Assembly (NCBI RefSeq): GCF_904849725.1
Contig: NC_058518.1
Coordinates: 330,730,581-330,794,580, forward strand
Length of the DNA: 64,000 nt
Direction: 5' to 3'
From: Hordeum vulgare subsp. vulgare
Taxonomy: Eukaryota; Streptophyta; Magnoliopsida; Poales; Poaceae
Part shown: in pieces, positions 45,605 to 57,569 of the stretch
Numbering within the stretch: position 1 is the stretch's first letter
How the letters are laid out: each line of letters opens with the position of its first letter
The notes under the pieces: generated by a model
Told to the model about the DNA's origin: nothing
The model's input: the letters and a program-made list of their open reading frames with translations, nothing else
Database searches by the model: none
Made by a program: the position numbers and the translations under genes

Positions 45605-47903
45605 GTGATAGACACCTTGGCCAACCCAAGTACATATCCTTTAGACCCTCCACCAATAAAAATGATCATAAATGGTCGAATAGCTTCCACGAAGTTCATG
45701 AGCAATGTGCCATCTCCGGTCATAACGTTGTTGAATCCACTATCAATCACCCATTTAATCTCACCGGAGAAGGCAACCTACACATATTTAAAGTCTTGGT
45801 TAGAGGCACCCATTTTACAATGTGACCTCTCATGTTAGTAACCAGTGTCTTAGGAATGCAAATTGCATAGAAACAAAAATCATTTTGAGGACCAACAAAT
45901 TGAGCCCAGGCATCTCCATCTTTTGCCTTACGAAGCACATATGATGGAGGCATAAATTCTCTTGGCTCGTTGGGAGTAGGCATGTCCCTAGTGGCCTTCC
46001 CACTCACAACCTTGTTAACTTTACCTTTTCCTTTGTCCTTGCACCTTCACGTATTAATGTCTCCTTGAGAGGTTTGCTAGACTTCTGTATTGCCATCTTC
46101 TTCTTGCCTGTGCTTGTATCAAATCCAATTCCATTCTTGGCCACTACCTCCTTGTGTTGACTCAACACTTCATTGAGGTTTTTTTGTCCTTGGGCACATG
46201 ACATGAGCCGTTTATCATTATGAGCCTTTAGCAACCGTTTATCCTCAAGTACAATGGATAGGTCACCATTGGGGTTAGTAGCACAAGAATCAACATTTAT
46301 AACAGGCGAGGAGTAAGCTTTGCCAAGGGTGTCAAGGAAAGTGAGCTTGAGTTAGTCAAACTTGTTTGTAAGGATGTTGAGCTCTTCTTCCTTTGTCTTG
46401 AGAGACAAATGTAAGAGATCACATTCCTTAGAGAGAGTAGCGTGAGACTCTTCAAGCTTACTTTTATCATTCATTAATACTTTATGAGCACTTTTAGCCT
46501 TTTTGAAGGTGGCAAGTCCTTTAGTATGCATATCAATGTTTGCACCAATCTTTAAGCATAATTAATCATTACGTGCTTCCTCATATAGGACTTTCCACTC
46601 AAGGACAAGGGTTTCGAGTTCCTTAATGGTGATAGTGTGCTTACTCACCATCTCCATAAGCATATGAAACATAATGAGCTTAGTTCCTTTGAGGAAGCAC
46701 ATGGCTTTCTTTATTTTAGCAAACATAGCATCATTCATTTCACATTCATGATCATGATGTTCCGCATCAAAATATTCATCACTAGGTGTGGTAGGAGTAA
46801 ATATAGGAGGGTTTGGACGTGGTGTTACCATTACCTTGTCCGAGGAGGCTTGACCCGCATCATCATCTACCACAGCCTTTGCGATGAGACATTTGTGTGC
46901 GTTGCCCTTGTAGTCTTTCATGTAGTTTTATGTGACAACATCACCACTCTTGTTGACAAGTCTCAATGTGTTTTGAGTGTCTTGAGCTACACTAGAAACA
47001 CCTCCAACATCATCGGGATTGGACTCATCTTGGGAAAGTATTGCCTTCACAACTCTCTTCTTAAACTTGGAGTTCAATGGGTTGGGGAACTTCTTCTTCA
47101 CAAATGTCTTGAGAAATCTTGTTTTTTCTTCTCAATTTTCCAAGGGGCAGTCGTTTGAGAAGCAGCTAGTTTCTTCATAATTGTAGCAAGTCCTTAGTTT
47201 CTTCTTTGGAAATATTCCCTTGATTTTACCTGCACTGAACTTCTTCACAAAGAGAGCCATCTCTTTATATGATAGTCCTTCATCCAAGTCGACCTCCTAA
47301 CCTTCTTCATCATCTTCCTATTCTTCTTTACTAACATCATCATACCTTACATGCTTGTACTTCAAGGCAAGGTTTGTCTTGGGTGATGAGGAACCATGCA
47401 TGGCAAGGTGTCTTGTAGCATTGGTCGTTGATTCTTCAAATAGCTGGAAGGTTGAAATGACATCATTGGGAGACATGTCCTTGAAACCATGCTCAAATCC
47501 TATGTCCCATACCATTTGATGGTGATATGGAGAAAATGCATTTAGCAATTTATCCACAAGAAACTATTTGGTCAAGTTGAATCCATCTTGGCTCTTGCCA
47601 CAATCATATCACTCAATGTCGACAACAACTTTCATCAATCATTCAAAGAGATGCTTGGGTTTCTCACCTTTCTCCATGCAAAAATATTATAATGCCCGTT
47701 TTCCAACCTCATATTGTGCAAGACGAAGTGAAAATGTTCCTGTCTTGGTCAACAAAATGTTATTCCATAGTTCCTTTGCATTGGAGAGGTGAATGTAGGG
47801 GCTTTTCTGCTTGTTAGACTTGCCCTTTCTTATTAGTATAATTGCGGTGTCAATGAGGTGCTTGTCATATGCTACACAAGGTGTAAGATCCTTGGGTTGT
47901 AGC
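45605..47903 (-). pseudogene. Copia D protease and gag (central and C-terminal part)
   Basis: The minus strand reads from 47903 downward: PKDLTPCVAYDKHLIDTAII, SNAKELWNNILLTKTGTFSL, then NAFSPYHHQMVWDIGFEHGF and the gag core to 47318. Next comes a long coiled-coil-rich segment (ITIKELETLVLEWKVLYEEA near 46600; HKEVVAKNGIGFDTSTGKKK near 46120), QFVGPQNDFCFYAICIPK near 45890 and the protease motif VIDSGFNNVMTGDG near 45745. In the protease the usual DSGCTNHMTG is altered at cysteine and histidine. Many stops interrupt it. Element B inserted immediately after the protease (at 45610), and BARE1 cut gag at 47903. A long gag with coiled coils supports the SIRE lineage. Confidence 0.85.
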
Positions 47904-49706
47904 TGTTGGAAATATGCCATAGAAGGAATAAAAAATTAGTTATTATTATATTTTCTTATTCATAATAATCGTTTATTATCCATGCTATAATTGTATTGAT
48001 TGGAAACTCAAATACATGTGTGGACACATAGACAACAATCTGTCCCTAGTGAGCATCTTAGGACTAGCTCTTTGATTAAAGATGGTCAAGGTTTGCTGAC
48101 CATAGACATGAATTGTCATTGGATAACAAGATCACATAATTAGGATAATGATGTGATGGACAACACCCAAACTATGAACGTAGCAAGTGATCGTGTCAGT
48201 TTATTGCTACTTTTTTCTGCATGTCAAGAATCTATTTCTATGACCATGAGATCATGCAACTCCCGGGCACCGGAGGAATTCCTTGTCTGTATCAAACGTC
48301 ACAATGTAAGTGGGTGACTATAAAGGTGCTCTACAGGTATCTCTGAAGGTGTGTTTGGTTGGCGTGAATCGAGAATGGGATTTGTCACTCCGTACGACGG
48401 AGAGGTATCTCTAGGGCCCACTCGGTAATACAACATCACCAATGAGCTTGCAAGGAATGTGACTAAAGAGTCGGTCACAGGATTTTCTATTACAGAATGA
48501 GTAAAGAGATTTGCCAGTAACGAGATGGAACTAGGTGTGGAGATACCGACGATCAAATCTTGGGCAAGTAACATACCGATGGACAAATGGAACAACATAC
48601 ATGATTAACTGAATCCTTGAGATAGAGGTTCAACGGATAAAGATCTTTGTAGAATATGTAGGAGCCAATATGGACATCCAGGTCCCAGTATTGGTTATTG
48701 ACCGAAGAGAGTCTCGGTCATGTCTACATAGTTATCGAACCCATAGGGTCTGCGCACTTAAGGTTCAGTGATGTTTTGGTATAGTTGAGTTCTGTATGTT
48801 GGTGACCGAATGTTGTTCAGAGTCCCGGATGAGATCCTGGACATAACGAGGAGTTCCGGAATGGTCCGGAGACAAAGATTGATATATAGGAAAGAGGTAT
48901 TCATATTCCGGAAAGATTTCGAGCATTACCGGTAAAGTACTGGGAATGGCGAATGGGTTTCGTGGGTTCACCAGGAGGGGCCACCCACCCGGAGGAGATC
49001 CGCATCGGCCTAGTGGTAGAGCACCAGCCCGTGGTGGACTGGGCGGCCAGCCCCATGGGCCTATAGTCCAAATAGGAGAGGAGGAGTTTGACTAGGAGGA
49101 GGAGTTCTCCTAGCACCTCCACCAAATCCACTTGGAGGAGGACTCCTCCTCTTGGGCGCGGACGGCCAACCCTAGGGGAACTCTAGGGCGCCACCCCTTC
49201 CCCCTCTCTCCTATATATAGTGGAGGGGAGAGAGAGTATTATCACCTCAATCTAAGGCCCAACCCTCTCTCCCTCCCTCTAGTTCGTTGCACCTTTAGTT
49301 CAGTTCGGCAGTGCACGCAAATCCCTCCCAGATCAGCTCCACCACCATCGCCGCCACGCCGTTAGGCTATTGTAGAACTCAGCTAAATCTCCACTCGTTC
49401 TTGCTGGATCAAGAAAGCGGAGATCGTCATCGAGCTGTACGTTTGCTGAACACGGAGGTGTCATCCGTTCGGCACTAGATCGGGATGGATCATGATGGGA
49501 TCGTTGGACGGGTCGTGATGGGATAGCGGGACGGACTGCGATTTGGATCGTGAAGATGTTTGACTATATCAACCGCGTTATATACGCTTCTGCTTAGCAA
49601 TCTACAAGGGTATGTAGATGCACCCCCTCTCGTATATGTTAGTCTCCATAGGTTGGTCTTGGTGAGCATACAAAATTATTTGTTTCCCATGCGACCTTCC
49701 CCAATA
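47904..49706 (+). repeat. 5' LTR of BARE1-type element, with promoter
   Basis: This 1803-bp LTR ends TTCCCCAATA. A TATA box CTATATATAG is at 49211-49220 (56077-56086 in the 3' LTR), about 490 bases from the end, so R and U5 follow it. Many substitutions and a few small indels separate it from the 3' LTR, which fits an older insertion. Confidence 0.95.
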
Positions 49707-49707
49707 G

Positions 49708-49720
49708 TTGCATCATGAGC
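49708..49720 (+). promoter_or_regulatory. Decayed primer-binding site of BARE1-type element
   Basis: After the LTR the sequence TTGCATCATGAGC stands where TGGTATCAGAGC (initiator tRNA-Met type) is expected; the following TAGGTCTATGCGTAG and GAGTAGAACACAAAGGAGTT match the usual BARE1 leader. The site is mutated. Confidence 0.8.
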
Positions 49721-50960
49721 TAGGTCTATGCGTAGGTGACATCTCGAGTAGAACACAAAGGAGTTAGTGGTCATTGATATTCTGATTGCTTCCCTCCTTA
49801 GTATTTTCTTGGTTCAGCAGTACTGTGGGATGAAGCGGCCCTAACCAACTTTACTCGTCCACGTACGAGAGACCAGTTCCATCGACTGACATGCAACTTG
49901 TTGCATAAAGATGGGTGGCGGGTGTCTATCTCTCCTACTTTAGTTGAATCTGATTCGACAGAGGCGGTCCTTGTAGAAGGTTAAATAACAACTTGCATAT
50001 CACCGTTGTGGTTTTTGTGTAGGTAAGAAGCGTTGTTGCTAGATACCCATAGCAGCCACATAAAACATGCAACAACAAATTAGAGGATGTCTAACTTGCT
50101 TTTGCACGGTATGTTGTGATATGCTATGGTGTGTGACATGATGTGATATATTTGATGTATGAGATGATCATGTTCTAATAGTTAATATCGACTTGGATGT
50201 CGATGCTACGGCAACGGCCAGGAGCCATAGGGTTGTCTTTAATTTTTTTCAGCGCTAGGTAATGCTTTACTTTATAGCTAAACAGTAGCAATAGTAGTAC
50301 AAGCATGGTTGATGCAAAAACCTCGATGGTAGCACAACGATGGAGATCATGATGACGGATATCATGGTGTGGCGTCGGTGAAGATGGAGATGATGCTCGT
50401 GCTTTGAAGATGGAGATCAAAAAGCACAAGTTCATGACCATACCATGTCACTTATGATTTGCATGTGATGTTAATTCTTTTTATGCACCTTGTTTTGCTT
50501 AGGAGGACGATAACATTATAAGGTGATCCCTCACTAAAATTTCAAGATAAAATTGTGTTCTCCCCGAGTGTGCACCGTTGCGATAGTTCGTCGTTTCAAG
50601 ACACCACGTGATGATCGGGTGTTATAGACTATACGTTCACATACAACGGGTGCAAGACTGTTTTGCACACGTGGAACACTCGGGTTAAACTTGACGAGCC
50701 TAGAATGTACAGACATGGCCTTGGAACACAAGAGATTGAAAGGTCGAACATGAGTCATATAGTTTATATGATCAACATGAAGATGTTCACCATTGAAACC
50801 AACTCATCTCATGTGATGATCGAACTAGGGTTGGTGAATTTGGATCATATACCACTCGAATAACGAGAGGGATGCCAATTTGAGTGGGAGTTCTTAAGTA
50901 ATATGATTAATGGAACTCATTATCATGAACATAGTCAAAATGTCTTTGCAAATTATGTTG
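49721..50960 (+). other. BARE1-type untranslated leader, non-coding
   Basis: This is the long 5' leader between the primer site and gag. Short open frames on either strand show no family. The start at 49721-49760 matches the usual BARE1 leader; the part at 50540-50900 contains GTTCACATACAACGGGTGCAAG-type leader sequence. Confidence 0.6.
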
Positions 50961-51760
50961 TAGATTATTAGCTTGCGCTTTACCTCCCATGTTTTTGATA
51001 TGTTCCTAGAGAAAACTAAGTTGAAAGATGATAGTAGCAATTATGCAGACTGGGTCCATAAACTGAGGATTGTCCTCATTGCTGCGCGGAAGGCTTATGT
51101 CCTTAATGCACCACTCGGTGAGCTACCCCAAATGTCGTTGTGGATGGTGCGAACATCTGACATACAAGTCTTGATGACTACATGATAGTTGAGTGCGTCA
51201 TGCTTTATGGCTTAGAATTGAGGCACCCAAGACGTTTTTGAATGTCACGGGACATATGAGATGTTCCAAGAGCTGAAATTAGGATTTCATGCTCGTGCCC
51301 GTGTTGAGAGGTGTGATACCTACGACAAGATTATTTGCCCGCGAAGTAAAGGAGAAAAGCTCAATCGTTGAGCATGTGCTCAGATTGTGTGGGTATTACA
51401 ATCACTTGAGTCAAGTGGGATTTTATCTTCCAGCTGATATAGTGATTGACATAGTTCTCCAAAGTCACCGCCACAAAACTACCGAGCTTCGTGATGAACT
51501 ATAGCATACCAGGGATAGAGAAGATGATCCTTGAGCTATTCACGATGTTTGACATCGTGAAGGTAGAAATCAAGAAGGAGCATCAAGTGTTGATGGTTAG
51601 TAAAACCACTAGTTTCAAGAATGGCAAGGGAAAGAAGGGAAACTTCAAGAATGACAAGTCAGTTGTCACTCCAATGAAGAAACCAAAGGTTGAACCCAAA
51701 CCCGAGAGTATGTGCTTCTATGATGAGGGGAATGATCACTGAGGCGGAACTGCCCTAGAC
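50961..51760 (+). pseudogene. BARE1-type gag
   Basis: Recognisable gag parts are FLEKTKLKDDSSNYADWVHK and IVLIAARKAYVLNAPLGE (50973-51110), then EKSSIVEHVLRLCGYYNHLS and GFYLPADIVIDIVLQS (51350-51470), and a lysine-rich tail (GKGKKGNFKND) with MCFYDEGNDH where the zinc knuckle CFYCxxxGH should be; the second cysteine is aspartate and the last cysteine is missing. Frameshifts occur near 51185 and 51500. Confidence 0.85.
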
Positions 51761-53455
51761 ATTTGGTTGATATGAGGGGCGGCGACGTCAATAGAAGTAT
51801 ATTAGATATACGTGTTATTGATGTGTACTTTACTAGTACTCCTAGTAGCACCTGGGTATTAGATACCGGTTCAGTTGCTAAATGTTAGTAACTCGAAATA
51901 AAAGCTACGGAATAGACGGAGACTAGCTAAAGGCGAGGTGACGATGTGTGTTGGAAGCGAATCCAAGGTTGATGTGATCACCATCGCACGCTCCCTCTAC
52001 CTTCGGGGTTAGTATTAGACCTGAATGTTGTTTGCTGTTTGCGTTGAGCATGAACATGATTGGATCATGTTTATTGCGGTACGGTTATTCATTTAAGGAG
52101 AATAATGGTTACTCTCTTTACTTGAATAATACCTTCAATGGTCATGCGCCTAATATGAATGGTTTATTGACTCTCGATCGTGGTGATACACATGTTCATA
52201 ATATTGATGCCTAAAGATACAAAGTTCTAATCATAGTACCTCTTACTTGTGGCATTGTCGCTTAAGTCATATTGGTACAAAACACATGAATAAAGTTCCA
52301 TGCTAATGGATCTTCGGACTCACTCGTTTTTTGAATCATTTGAGATATGCGAACCATGCTTATTGGTGTAAACGCATGAAGAAACTCCATGCAAATAGAT
52401 CTTTTGGACTTACTTGATTTTGGATCACTTGAAACATGCAAATCATGCCACATGGGCAAGATGAGTGAAGGCCTCATTTTCAGTAAGATGGAACGAGCAA
52501 GTGACTTATTGGAAATAATACATTTTGATGTATGCAGTCCAATGAGTGCCGAGGCACATAGTGGATATCATTATGTTCTTACTTCACAGATGATTTGAGT
52601 AGATACATGTGTATTTACTTGATGAATCACGAGTCCGAATTATTGAAAAGTTCAAGCAATTTTAGAGTGAAGTTAAAGATCGTCGTGACAAGAGGATGAA
52701 ATATCTATGATGTGATCGTAGAGATGAATATCTGAGTTGCGAGTTTGGTATACATATAAGACAATGCATAAATTGTTTCACAATTCATGCCACCTAGAAC
52801 ACCGTAGTGTGATGGTGTGTCCGAACATTGTAGCAGCGCCCTATTAGATACCGCGCATACTATGATATCTCTTATCGAATTACTAGTATCATTTTGGGGA
52901 TATGCATAACAGATAACTACATTCACCTTATATAGGGCACCATTTCATTCCGTCCAGATGACACCGTATGAACTATGGTTTAGAGAAACCTAAGACGTCA
53001 TTTCTTAAAGTTTGGGGTTGTGATGCTTTTGTCAAAAGGCTTTAGCATGATAAGCTCGAACCCAAAGCACACAATTGCATTTTCATAGGATACCAAAAGG
53101 AATCAGTTGGGTATACCTCCTATCTCAGATCCAAAAGCAAAGTGTTTGTTGATGAAAACGAGTGCTTTCTTGAGAAAGAGTTTCTCTCAAAACAATTGAG
53201 TGGGAGGACGGTGGAACTTGATGAGGTTTTTGAACCGTCACTTCAACCAGAGAGTAGAAGGGTGTAGGGAATTGTTCATGTGGCGCCTACACCAGTTGAA
53301 GTGGAAGCAGATGATGGTGATCATGAAGCTTCATATCAAGTCACTACCAAACCTCGTAAGTCGAGAAGGATATGTACTTCTCGAGAGTGGTACGGTAATA
53401 TTGTCTTGGAGGTCATGTTCTAGACAACAATGAACCTACGAGCTATACAGAAGCA
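51761..53455 (+). pseudogene. BARE1-type protease remnant and integrase
   Basis: The protease stretch (51780-52200) is badly broken; RLAKGEVTMCVGSESKV near 51920 and NNTFNGHAPNMNGLLTL near 52130 can be recognised. The integrase is clearer: ETCKSCHMGKMSEG (52430), ASDLLEIIHFDVCSPMSAEA with the first catalytic aspartate (52500-52550), and after many stops CDAFVKRL-type sequence near 53020 and GYTSYLRSKSKVFVDENECF near 53110. Nothing here is translatable as a whole. Confidence 0.8.
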
Positions 53456-54783
53456 ATGGTGGGCCTGGATTCCAACAAATGGCTAGAGGCCATGAAATCC
53501 AAGATAGGATCCATGTATGAAAACAAAGTGTGGACTTTGGAAGAACTACTTGATGGTCGTAAGGCTATTAAGTACAGATGGATTTTTACAATGAAGACAC
53601 ATTTTAGAAAGCTCGAGTTGTCGCAAAGAAGTTTCTGACAAGTTCAAGGAGTTGACTACGATGAGACTTTCTCACTCGTTGTGATGCTAAAGTCTATTGG
53701 AATTATGTTAGTAGTTGCTGCTTTTATCAATTATGAAATATTGCAGATGGATGTCAAAACATTGTTTCCTCGACGGATTCCTTAAGGAAAGGTTGTATGG
53801 GATACAACCAAAAGAGTTTTTGTCGATCCTAAGGATGCTAACAAGTATGCAAGCTCCAGTGATCCTTCTATGGACTGGATCAAGCATCTTGGAGTTGGAA
53901 TGTACGCTTTGATGAGATGATCAAAGCTTTTTAGTTTATACAAAGTTTACGGGAAACTTGTATTTCTGAGAAAGTGAGTGTGAGCACTATAGAATTTCTG
54001 ATAAGTATATGTGGTTGTCATATTGTTGATAGGAAATGATGTAGATTCCTGTGAAGCATATAGGGTTGTTTGAAAGGATTTTTTCAAAGGGAAACCTGGA
54101 TTAAGCTACTTTAACATTAAGCATCAAGACCTATAGAGATAAATAAAAACGCTTGATAAAATTTTCAATGAATACATACCGTGCCAAGATTTTGAAGGAG
54201 TTCAAAATAGATCGGTCAAAGAAGGAGTTCTTGGTTGTGTTGTAAGGTGTGAATTTGAATAAGACTCAAATATTGACCACGGCAGAAGAAAAAGAAAGGA
54301 CGATGGTCATCCCCCATGCCTTAGCCGTAGGGTCTATAGTATTCTATGTTGTGTACCGCACCTGATGTGTGCCTTGCCATGAATCTGTCAAGGGGTACAA
54401 GAGTGATCTAGGAATGGATTACTTGACAGCGCTCAAAATTATCTTAGTAACTTGAGGACTAAGGAAATGTTTCTAGATAATGGAGGTGATAAAAGAGTTT
54501 GTCGTAAAGGCTTATGTCGATGCAAGCTTTGATACCAATCCGGATGACTCTGAGTAGAAAACCGGATTCGTATAATGAAGCAGTCATTTGGAATAGTTCC
54601 AAATGGAACGTGGTAGCAACATGTATAGGATGACATGGAGATTTTTAGAGCACACACGGATCTGAAAGGTTCAGACCCGTCGACTAAAACCTCTCTCAGA
54701 AGCATAATAAACCCCAGAACTTATTGGGTCTTAATCACATAGTGATGTGAACTAGATTATTGACTCTAGTGCAAGTGGCAGAC
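53456..54783 (+). pseudogene. BARE1-type reverse transcriptase and RNase H remnant
   Basis: The reverse transcriptase begins DSNKWLEAMKSKIGSMYENK and VWTLEELLDGRKAIKYRWIF (53460-53590), continues YDETFSLVVMLKSI and ILQMDVKT (53655-53760), and degenerates after about 53900. The YVDD box is not legible. RNase H debris is visible near 54500-54680. The bases before the 3' LTR, CAAGTGGCAGAC, correspond to the normal polypurine tract CAAGTGGGAGAC with one change. Confidence 0.8.
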
Positions 54784-56578
54784 TGTTGGAAATATGCCCT
54801 AGATGCAATAATAAATTAGTTATTATTATATTTCCTTGTTCAAAATAATCATTTATTATCCATGCTATAATTGTATCAATTGGAAACTCAAATACATGTG
54901 TGGATACATAGACAACAATCTGTCCCTAGTGAGCCTCTTAGGACTAGCTCGTTGATCAAAGATGGTCATGGTATCCTAGCCAGAGACATGAGTTGTAATT
55001 TTATAATGGGATTACATCAATAGGAGAATGATGTGATGGACAAGCCCAAACTATGAACGTAGCATGTGATCGTGTCAGTTTATTTCTACTATTTTTTGCA
55101 TGTCAAGTATCTGTTTCTATGACCATGAGATCATGCAACTCCTTGGCACCGGAGGAATGCCTTGTGTATCAAACGTCATAACGTAACTGGGTAACTATAA
55201 AGGTTCTTTACAGGTATCTCTGAAGGTGTTCGTCGGGTTGAAGTGAATCGAGAAAGGGATATGTCACTCCGTACGACGGAGAGGTATCTCTAGGGCCCAC
55301 TCGGTAATATAACATCTCAATGAGCTTGCAAGCAATGTGATTAAAGAGTTGGTCATGGGATCTTGTATTAGTAACAAGTAAGGATACTTGCCGGTAACGA
55401 GATTGAACTAGGTATGGAGATATCAATGATCAAATCTCGGGAAAATAGCATACCAATGGACAAAGGGAACAACATACGGGATTAACTGAATCCTTGACAT
55501 AGAGTTTCAACCAATAAAGATCTTCGTAGAATATGTAGGAGCCAATATGAGCATCTAGGTCCCGCTATTGGTTATTGACTGGAGATTGTATCGGTCATGT
55601 CTACATAGTTCTCGAACCCATAGGGTCTGCACACTTAAGGTTCAATGATGTTTCGGTATAGTTGAGTTATGCATGTTCGTGACCGAATGTTTCTCGGAGT
55701 CCCGGATGAGATCCTGGACGTCACGAGGAGTTCCAAAATGGTCCGGAGATGAAGATTGATATATAGGAAAGAGTTATTCAGATTCCGGAAAGATTTCAGG
55801 CATTACCGATAAAGTACCGGGAATGGCGAATGGGTTCCGGGGTTTCACCGGGAGAGGCCACTCACCCAGGCCTAGAGGTGGCACACCAGCCCGTGGTGGG
55901 ATGGGCGGCCAGCCCCATGGGCCTATGGTCCGAATAGGAGAGGAGGAGTTTGACTAGGAAGAGGTGTCCTCCTAGCGGCTCCACCAAACCCAGTTGGAGG
56001 AGGACTCCTCCTTCTCTTGGGCATGGTCGGCCAACCGTAGGGGAAACCCTATAGATCCACCCCTTCCCTCTCCCACCTATATATAGTGGAGGGGAGAGAG
56101 GGAAGCATCACCTCAATGTAATGTGCATCCCTGTCTCCCTCCCCCTAGTTCGTTCCACCTCTAGTTCGGTTCGAAAGTGCATGGTAAAGCCCTGCCGGAT
56201 CAGCTCCACCACCATCTTCTCCACGCCGTTAGGCCGCCGGACAACTCATCTACCTCTCCACTCCCTCTTGCTGGATCAAGAAGGCTAGGATCGTCATTGA
56301 GCCGTACGCGTGGTTAATGCAGAGGTGCTGTCCGTACGACACTAGATCGGGATGGATCATGATGGGATCGCGGGATGGATCATGATGGGATTGCGGGATA
56401 GATTGCGATTTGGATCGTGAATATGTTCAACTACATTAACCGCGTGATATACGCTTCCGCTTAGCGATCTACAAGGGCATGTAGATGCACTCCCCCCTCT
56501 CGTAGATCTTTTTCTCCATAGATTGATCTTGGTGAGCCTAGGAAAAAACTTTTGTTTCCCATGCAAGGTTCCCCATCA
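54784..56578 (+). repeat. 3' LTR of BARE1-type element
   Basis: This is 1795 bp from TGTTGGAAATATGCCCTAG to TTCCCCATCA. The TATA box is at 56077-56086. A short duplication GGATGGATCATGATGGGAT appears twice near 56350-56390. Confidence 0.95.
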
Positions 56579-57000
56579 GGAGCCTTTCTCCAAGATCTCC
56601 ATCATCTCATTGTTGGCAAACCTAATATGATCCTACATACCAACTCTTCACAAAGCAAAATCGACAGTGTCATCTAGTAAAGAAGGGTTTCTCCCAACAT
56701 TATACTTAGGTTTATCCACTCAAGATTTTGCATACAACCATGGAACACCGCTGTTATCAACACCTTGAGGTTGTTGGCCAAAAGTAGGAAGAGGTGCAAT
56801 TGGTTGCTTTATCACACCCAATGGGTTCTCAGGTGATGAAGCTTTTGTAGCCAACACATCCAACCTAATTTTGACCAAGGCCTCAATAGAAGCAGCATGC
56901 TCTTCCTTTTGCTTAGCAAGGGACCTTTCCAAATCCTAAGAGGTGAAGGATTTGTGCACTACTGAAGAAGATATACCTTTATCAAGGGGAAGTATAGCAA
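56579..57000 (-). pseudogene. Copia D gag N-terminal part
   Basis: On the minus strand from about 57000: LDKGISSSVVHKSFTS, then ERSLAKQKEEHAASIEALVK, DNSGVPWLYAKS and RNPSLLDDTVDFAL, and finally HIRFANNEMMEILEKG, which meets the BARE1 insertion. The frame continues at 47903 on the other side (PKDLTPC). Two sense codons are now stops (TGA and TAG near 56655 and 56640) and a stop follows KSFTS. The start codon and D's 5' LTR are not visible; element E begins at about 57001. Confidence 0.75.
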
Positions 57001-57543
57001 GGGGGGGGGGTCCTATTAGGGATAAACCACATAGGAAGACGACCCGACGATAAAAGCGGCGGCTCAAGTGGTGTGGTCGCACGCAATAGCCAAAAAAGTC
57101 CCAGAAGCCCAAGACCTAGGAAGCGACTCATAGAAGTCAGGCTTACATGCCAGTATCTCGCAGGCCGGGTTATGAAGGAAGACACAAGGTAATTTCCATA
57201 TGGGGGAGACAAGATGATTAGGAGTTAGATCAAGTCATGAGTTGCAATGCAACCCGGACTATATTGCAATCTTAGTGCCTCAACCTATATATAAAGGAGA
57301 GCCCCTGAGGTAGGGAGGACAAGGAAGAAATTCTCGAGAGCTAGGTTTGCGATTCCACACACTTGTAATCGAGATCATCATCAATAACACGAAAAGGAGG
57401 AGGTAGGCTTTACCTCCATCGGAGGGGTCGAACCTGGGTAAACCCTTGTCTCTCATTCCCGATCAACCCCATCCAAGCAAACACCTAGATGCGATGGCTA
57501 CAAGACTTAGTACTCTTGCAAGCACGTTTGCGGTGACAAAACC
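57001..57543 (+). repeat. 5' LTR of Tat-type Gypsy element E (left limit approximate)
   Basis: The LTR has a TATA box TATATAAA at 57288-57295, a CA-terminated end near 57543 (GCGGTGACAAAACCA) and a primer site eight bases later. The left end is placed at the run of ten G at 57001-57010 because Copia D gag coding reaches that point; a TG start is not visible there. Confidence 0.65.
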
Positions 57544-57551
57544 ACGATAGT

Positions 57552-57569
57552 TGGCGCCCACCATGGGGC
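57552..57569 (+). promoter_or_regulatory. Primer-binding site of element E
   Basis: TGGCGCCCACCATGGGGC follows the LTR end, the same type as in element B (26199-26216). Confidence 0.88.

Larger units (their letters stand above)
47904..56578 (+). mobile_element. BARE1/WIS/Angela-type Copia retrotransposon
   Basis: The element is 8675 bp on the plus strand with LTRs at 47904-49706 and 54784-56578. The LTR start TGTTGGAAATATGCC and its internal landmarks (CACTCCGTACGACGGAGAGG, GAGTCCCGGATGAGATCC) are those of the BARE1 group. The flanks GTAGC (47899-47903) and GGAGC (56579-56583) are a 5-bp duplication with one later change. It inserted in the gag gene of Copia D; the gag frame reads across the gap as EILEKG followed by PKDLTPC. 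The internal region is nearly full length but riddled with stops. Confidence 0.95.
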
